A stretch of 9,956 nucleotides of DNA. Source: Chloroflexota bacterium. Lineage in GTDB: Bacteria > Chloroflexota > UBA11872. Positions 6,500-9,956 of the stretch are shown piece after piece. The stretch's first letter is position 1. Each line of letters starts with the position of its first letter. The translations under genes and the position numbers were made by a program. The stretch is from contig JAPPFO010000088.1 in NCBI GenBank assembly GCA_028875175.1, positions 958 through 10,913 of the forward strand, in the 5' to 3' direction. The notes below the pieces were generated by a model. That model worked only from the letters and a program-made list of their open reading frames with translations. It was not told where the DNA came from and made no database searches.

Positions 6500-6729
6500 C
6501 CTTCCCAGAAACCTCTGCGAAAACCGAGGGCGGTTGCGCGGAAGACCCCTCACCGGTTTCAGCCGAAGACGGCTGAACCTGCCTCTCCCCCAGGAGAGGG
6601 TGAAGAGCGGCCGAGCCTTCGAGGACGAGGAGGAGTTGTGCGGAGGTCGCCGCGAACGCGACTCGCCAAGAGAACCGAACGGGCGGCCCTGGTTCAGGCT
6701 GCCCTCGAAGGTATGCGCTTAATGGGCCG
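6500..6729. repeat. Intergenic stretch with three consecutive hairpins; possible terminator and dispersed repeat
   Basis: This 230-base spacer separates the selenoprotein gene from the convergent creatininase gene. Three hairpins follow one another: AACCG (6522-6526)/CGGTT (6531-6535); TTCAGCCG (6558-6565)/CGGCTGAA (6570-6577), extendable to 6555-6579 with one bulged T; and CCTCTCC (6582-6588)/GGAGAGG (6593-6599). The last two, with the CCCCTCACC before them and GGTG after, resemble dispersed CCTCTCC...GGAGAGG repeats found between genes in many GC-rich genomes. CCTTCGAGG (6616-6624) also has an inverted copy at 6703-6711. No T tract follows any stem. A 62-codon open frame across it is made of this repeat and is not believed to be a gene. 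Confidence 0.5.
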
Positions 6730-7479
6730 TTAGGAGTCGCGGGCCGGATTCGCCTCTAGCGCAATGTTCCGCAGGGTCTTCGCGACGCTCGCCACGGAGG
6801 CCTCCCAGAGTTTGGCGCCAAGCTGGGCGCTGACGTGGGTGGGGTTGCCAATGACCCCGGTGGACGAGTAGCGCGCGAAGTCCAGATTCGGATCCTGCCA
6901 GTCAACGGGCCGATGAGCGGGATCCCTGATCTCGTTCACCCGGACGGTTGCGGGGCGCAGATGGAGCGATATCGAGGTTGAGAAGCTGTCGGCGTGGCCG
7001 CCTGGCACATCCGGTTCGCCGAGACGGCACCAGATTTCGTGGAATGGGTGTTCTGGCAGGAACGCCTGGGCTTCGTGAGGGCTTGCCCGGTTGAAATCCC
7101 GGACGGCACCGCGCAGGTCGTGACCTCCGCAGCCGCGCCAGACGACCATGCGGTCGAACCCCTGCTCGGCGAGGGAAAGCAAGGTTGCGGAGACCAGATC
7201 GCTGTGGAGCTCACCAGGGATATCGACGTAGCCCGCCCCGTAGTTCCGATGCTCCGGCGTTGGACCGAAGGGGATGGCGGGCAGCACGAGCGATTGAACG
7301 CGGTACTTGCCCGCAGCCCGTCGGGACGCCGCCAGGCAGAGGCGCTCGGCGAACCAGGTGTCGAAGTCGACGGGGAGGTGCGGACCCTGTTGCTCGGTGC
7401 AGCCGGTGGGAAGGATCGCCAGGCAGCCGGTCTTTGCCTGCTGGCGGATTTCGAGGTAGGTGAGGTCGCCGAAGCGCAT
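6730..7479 (-). CDS. Creatininase-family protein with altered metal site
   Basis: The 249-residue protein has the length and motif order of the creatininase family (metal-dependent amidohydrolases that include creatininase, mycofactocin MftE and FAPy deformylase). Seen directly: LPTGCTEQQGPHLPVDFDT (24-41), with Glu29 and Asp40 at the same 11-residue spacing as metal ligands Glu34 and Asp45 of Pseudomonas creatininase; GYVDIPGELHSDL (about 83-95); WRGCGGHDLRG (114-124) where the family usually has NGHGGN; and GGHADSFSTS (160-169) where many members have GHAGxxETS. Ligand positions equivalent to His36 and His120 look like Gln31 and Cys117. A cyclic or linear amide substrate is inferred, not shown. 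The ATG at 7479 has GGAG five bases upstream. It is convergent with the selenoprotein gene and divergent from the small membrane protein. Confidence 0.88.
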   Translation of the reverse strand: MRFGDLTYLEIRQQAKTGCLAILPTGCTEQQGPHLPVDFDTWFAERLCLAASRRAAGKYRVQSLVLPAIPFGPTPEHRNYGAGYVDIPGELHSDLVSATLLSLAEQGFDRMVVWRGCGGHDLRGAVRDFNRASPHEAQAFLPEHPFHEIWCRLGEPDVPGGHADSFSTSISLHLRPATVRVNEIRDPAHRPVDWQDPNLDFARYSSTGVIGNPTHVSAQLGAKLWEASVASVAKTLRNIALEANPARDS

Positions 7480-7601
7480 AGTCTCTCCAACGTATCAGCC
7501 AGCACGAAGGGTGGGACTGTCGGTGGTGGGGCACTCCATCGAGGCAGCGCCGCTATGATCTTTCAGGCTCTCTTGCTGGGCGGTGCGGTGGGCCAGCATC
7601 G

Positions 7602-7622
7602 TCCGGATGACAGGAATCCGGA
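7602..7622 (+). promoter_or_regulatory. Perfect 7-bp hairpin upstream of the small membrane protein gene
   Basis: TCCGGAT (7602-7608), seven-base loop, ATCCGGA (7616-7622). It ends 22 bases before the ATG at 7645 in the divergent spacer 7480-7644. It could be a leader structure or an operator. A TATGAT at 7554-7559 resembles a -10 box but has no good -35 partner. Confidence 0.3.
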
Positions 7623-7644
7623 ATCCCGGTTCATGGAGGAGCCG

Positions 7645-7839
7645 ATGACGGCCGAGTTGAACGCCCTTGAGATTGAGCGCCGGCTGACCAGGATTGACGC
7701 GATGGCCGCCACCATCGCAACCAAGGATGACTTGCGCGCGCTGGAGACGCGCCTGACCAGGTGGATGGTTGGGTCGGTGCTGGCCGCGGCAATGTTCGCC
7801 GGCACGATCGGGTCGGTGATCAGCCGGTTTTGGACGTAG
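7645..7839 (+). CDS. Small one-TM protein with N-terminal coiled-coil-like helix
   Basis: 64 residues. The N-terminal half is a charged heptad-like helix (LNALEIERRLTRIDAMAATIATKDDLRALETRL in several segments), followed by a single predicted membrane segment (about 40-60: MVGSVLAAAMFAGTIGSVI) and a short tail. Small proteins with a TKDDLRALETRLTRWMVG-like stretch joined to one membrane helix recur as hypothetical proteins in bacteria, so this frame is plausible. The start at 7645 is chosen because GGAGGA (7635-7640) lies directly before it; an in-frame ATG at 7633 would consume that site. The same frame stays open far upstream on the opposite strand of the creatininase gene, but that part is a shadow. 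Function is unknown. Confidence 0.7.
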   Translation: MTAELNALEIERRLTRIDAMAATIATKDDLRALETRLTRWMVGSVLAAAMFAGTIGSVISRFWT

Positions 7840-7886
7840 GCGCGGGGCGAGGCTAGCCGCCGAAGCGCAGCCACGGCCCGGGGCGG

Positions 7887-8786
7887 TCAGCCCGCGGGGT
7901 CGGGTGACTCGCCGGCGGCGGATAGGCGGCGTTTGGCTTCGGCGTAGGTGTCCGGGGGAAGGCCGCCGCGTTGGGCGGTGGCGACGTTCTCGGCCAGGTG
8001 GTCCGGGTTGAGGGTGCCGGCAATGATGGTGTGGACGTCGGGGTGGGAGAGGGTGTAGCGGAGCATGAAGGCGGTGGGGCTTTCGCCTTCCTCGCGGAGG
8101 TCGTCGAGGCCGGCCTTTTCGTAGGGCGTCCAGCGGTCGGCGGACGCGAGGCCTACGCCGGGTTCGCCCTTGCCGACACCGCCGCGTATGACGGTGCCGA
8201 TGCCGGCCTGGGCGGCCTTTGTTATCCACTCCTCGTGCTCGCGGAGGACGGCGGCGTAAGGGATCTGGAAGACGTCGAAGACTCCCCATTGGATGTAGGT
8301 AGGCAGGTGCGGGAGGGTGGTTGAGGCGCCGATCCAGCGGACTTTGCCCTGGGCGCGCATGTCCTGAAGGGTGTCCACGACGCCCTCAGCTTCGCACTGC
8401 TCAACGGTGGCGTTGTGGAGCTGCATGACGTCGACGTAGTCGGTCTTTAGGCGGCGCAGGCTCTGCTCGAGGCCGCGGAACATGTTCTCTCGAGTCCAAA
8501 TGTGCTCTCCGCCGCCTGGGATGCAGCCGCACTTGGTGGCCAAGATGTACTCGTCGCGCCGCGAGCCGAGGTAGCGGCCCATCAGTTCCTCGCTGCGGCC
8601 GTAGTCGTTGGACGTGTCGATGTAGGTGATACCGGAGTCGAGGACGGCGTTGAGGATGCGGCGGGCGTCGTCGTCGCTGATGTCGCGACCGCGGGGCGCG
8701 CCGCGGATTTCCATGGCGCCGTGGCCGAGGCGGGTTATGTCAAGTCCAGTGCGGCCGAGGGTAGCGGTGGGGAGGTCGGTTGGCAT
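7887..8786 (-). CDS. Aldo/keto reductase
   Basis: The 299-residue protein is a (beta/alpha)8-barrel NADPH-dependent oxidoreductase of the aldo/keto reductase superfamily. The catalytic tetrad is intact: Asp57 and Tyr62 in YIDTSNDYGRSEE, Lys85 in LATKCG, and His124 in VDVMQLHN. LGRTGLDITRLGHGAM at the N-terminus, RWIGAST (strand 6 region) and IIAGTLNPDHLAENV (cofactor-binding region) are also typical. It would reduce an aldehyde or ketone, or oxidise the alcohol; this subgroup is commonly annotated as oxidoreductase or YajO/Tas-like and the substrate is unknown. The ATG at 8786 has AAGGA seven bases before it. It lies 32 bases downstream of the stop of the molybdopterin-binding subunit gene on the same strand, so the two are probably co-transcribed. 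Confidence 0.93.
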   Translation of the reverse strand: MPTDLPTATLGRTGLDITRLGHGAMEIRGAPRGRDISDDDARRILNAVLDSGITYIDTSNDYGRSEELMGRYLGSRRDEYILATKCGCIPGGGEHIWTRENMFRGLEQSLRRLKTDYVDVMQLHNATVEQCEAEGVVDTLQDMRAQGKVRWIGASTTLPHLPTYIQWGVFDVFQIPYAAVLREHEEWITKAAQAGIGTVIRGGVGKGEPGVGLASADRWTPYEKAGLDDLREEGESPTAFMLRYTLSHPDVHTIIAGTLNPDHLAENVATAQRGGLPPDTYAEAKRRLSAAGESPDPAG

Positions 8787-8818
8787 GAGCTGGTCCTTCG
8801 TGGCGGGCGGCCCGCGCG

Positions 8819-9956
8819 CTAGGCGCTGCCTGAACTGTTGACGGCTTCCAGTACCCGCACCGGCGAGGCGGGCAGGTGGCGGATGCGGCCGCCGGTGGCG
8901 TTGTGGATGGCGTTGGCGAGGGCCGCCAGGGGCGGGACGATCGGGAGTTCGCCGACGCCGCGCACGCCGTAGGGGTGGCCGGGATTCGGGTACTCGACCA
9001 TGACGATTTCCAGGTTCGGAACGTCCAGCGCGGTGGGCATGCGGTAGTCGAGGAACGAGGTGTTGGTCATGCGGCCGGCGTCGTCGTAGGTGTAGCCCTC
9101 GGTGATGGCCCAGCCGATGCCCTGGGCAATGCCGCCCTCGATCTGGCTGCTAGCGTACGGCGGATAGACGGCCTTGCCCACGTCCTGCACGGCGGTGTAG
9201 CGAAGGACATCGACCTTGCCGGTCTCGGGATCGACGGCAACGTCGACGATGTGGGTGGCGAAGGATGGGCCGGGGAGGGTTGGCGTGGTGGTGGCGACGC
9301 CGACGGGGGCCTCGCCTTCGCGAACGATCAGGCGGGCGGCCTCGGCAAAGTCGACGGCGTGGCCGTTGGCGGCAAAGCCTTCCAGCGATACGTCGATGGT
9401 CGACTCGGCCACGTCCCAGATGTCGGCCAGGGCGTCGCGCATCTTGCTTTGCAGGTCGCGCGCGGCCTCGATGGCGGCCCAGCCGGTGGCAAAGGTGGTG
9501 CGGCTGCCGGCGGCGTTGCCGCCTTCGGCGATGGCGTCGGTGTCGGGGATGCGGGGATGGACGCGGTCGGCGCCGATGCCGAGCGTCTCGGCCAGTTGCA
9601 TGGCGATGGAGGTGCGGGTGCCGCCGATATCAGGTGAAGACTCCAGCAGGGTGACCGAGCCATCGCCGTTGAGGCGGGCGGTGGCGGACGAGGTCCCGCC
9701 GCCGTTGCCCCAGAAGCCGCTGGCCACGCCGCGTCCGCAGAGACGGCCGTGTTGCTGCGCGACCGGGGATTGCCAATGATCGGTTTCCCGGGCGACGCGG
9801 AGCTGCTCGCTGTTGCCGATGTCGTTGAAGCGGGTGCCGTTGGGGCGGAGATCGCCGTCGCCTGAGGCGTTGCGGAGGCGGAATTCCAGCGGGTCCATGC
9901 CCAGGGTTTCGGCCAGTTCGTCAATCACGCCCTCGACGGCGAAGGCGGCCTGGGGG
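8819..9956 (-). CDS. Xanthine dehydrogenase/aldehyde oxidase-family molybdopterin-binding subunit, C-terminal part (5' end outside window)
   Basis: The frame is open to the right edge, so the gene starts outside the window; 378 residues are visible, starting PQAAFAVEGVIDELAE. This is the C-terminal half of the large molybdenum-cofactor subunit. Landmarks: DPLEFRLRNA near the start, a first MoCo-binding stretch (ESSPDIGGTRTSIAMQLAETLG), AEGGNAAGSRTTFATG, VDVAVDPETGKVDVLRYTAVQDVGKAVYPPYASSQIEGGIAQGIGWAITEG (split over several strands), SFLDYRMPTALDVP, and GVRGVGELPIVPPLAALANAI with the catalytic Glu of GVGE. The family hydroxylates purines, aldehydes or N-heterocycles and needs FeS and FAD subunits, which are not in this window and may lie upstream. 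Where many members have a GQG turn in the first MoCo motif, this one has GGT. The substrate is unknown. It precedes the aldo/keto reductase gene. Confidence 0.93.
   Translation of the reverse strand, partial: PQAAFAVEGVIDELAETLGMDPLEFRLRNASGDGDLRPNGTRFNDIGNSEQLRVARETDHWQSPVAQQHGRLCGRGVASGFWGNGGGTSSATARLNGDGSVTLLESSPDIGGTRTSIAMQLAETLGIGADRVHPRIPDTDAIAEGGNAAGSRTTFATGWAAIEAARDLQSKMRDALADIWDVAESTIDVSLEGFAANGHAVDFAEAARLIVREGEAPVGVATTTPTLPGPSFATHIVDVAVDPETGKVDVLRYTAVQDVGKAVYPPYASSQIEGGIAQGIGWAITEGYTYDDAGRMTNTSFLDYRMPTALDVPNLEIVMVEYPNPGHPYGVRGVGELPIVPPLAALANAIHNATGGRIRHLPASPVRVLEAVNSSGSA

Noticed and set aside
6534..6722. 62-codon plus-strand open frame
   Set aside because: It is built from the hairpin repeat region, has an Arg-rich low-complexity translation, and has no recognisable family or good SD.
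6500..6729. Possible tRNA-Sec (selC) gene near the selenoprotein
   Set aside because: I looked for the long variable arm and a T-arm motif on both strands and found only a GGTTCAGG-like fragment without a cloverleaf.
6994..7644. Long plus-strand open frame antisense to the creatininase gene and joined to the small membrane protein
   Set aside because: The minus-strand product has clear family motifs; the plus-strand translation is a GC-driven shadow. Only the last 64 codons, after a strong SD, look real.

Overview
The window is GC-rich, gene-dense bacterial DNA with a metabolic, environmental flavour. Gene content points to a free-living or host-associated heterotroph: a two-copy family of glycosyl-hydrolase-32-like proteins, an acetolactate-synthase-like thiamine enzyme, a drug-efflux-type transporter, a creatininase-family amidohydrolase, an aldo/keto reductase and a xanthine-dehydrogenase-type molybdenum hydroxylase subunit. 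This mix is often seen in uncultured Chloroflexota (SAR202-like) and similar lineages, but that placement is an inference, and no marker gene is present to settle it. There are no rRNA or tRNA genes, CRISPR arrays or insertion sequences that I can see.

Layout. Plus strand: the 3' end of a GH32-like gene (1-468) runs into a TPP-dependent enzyme (481-2169), then a 14-TM MFS efflux transporter (2338-3966), then a small lipoprotein (4019-4438). Convergent to these is a full-length GH32-like gene on the minus strand (4639-6075), whose C-terminal region is related to the partial gene at the left edge. Divergent from it, after a 172-base spacer with repeats, lies a short plus-strand gene (6248-6499). 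A convergent minus-strand creatininase-family gene follows (6730-7479), then a divergent small one-TM protein (7645-7839). Last comes a minus-strand pair, a molybdopterin-binding oxidoreductase subunit (8819-9956, cut by the right edge) upstream of an aldo/keto reductase (7887-8786).

The most notable item is the short gene at 6248-6499. It is normally invisible because it has an in-frame TGA at codon 15. Read through that TGA it encodes an 83-residue Rdx/SelW-family protein with a C-S-Q-U redox motif. A strong Shine-Dalgarno precedes its ATG, and a bacterial-SECIS-like hairpin follows the TGA at the expected distance. This is a probable selenoprotein and implies that the organism has Sec-insertion machinery, which is not in this window.

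The other genes do not form one obvious pathway. The TPP enzyme sits 12 bases after the GH32-like gene and may be co-transcribed with it. The molybdenum enzyme and the aldo/keto reductase are likely co-transcribed and both handle carbonyl or heterocyclic compounds.
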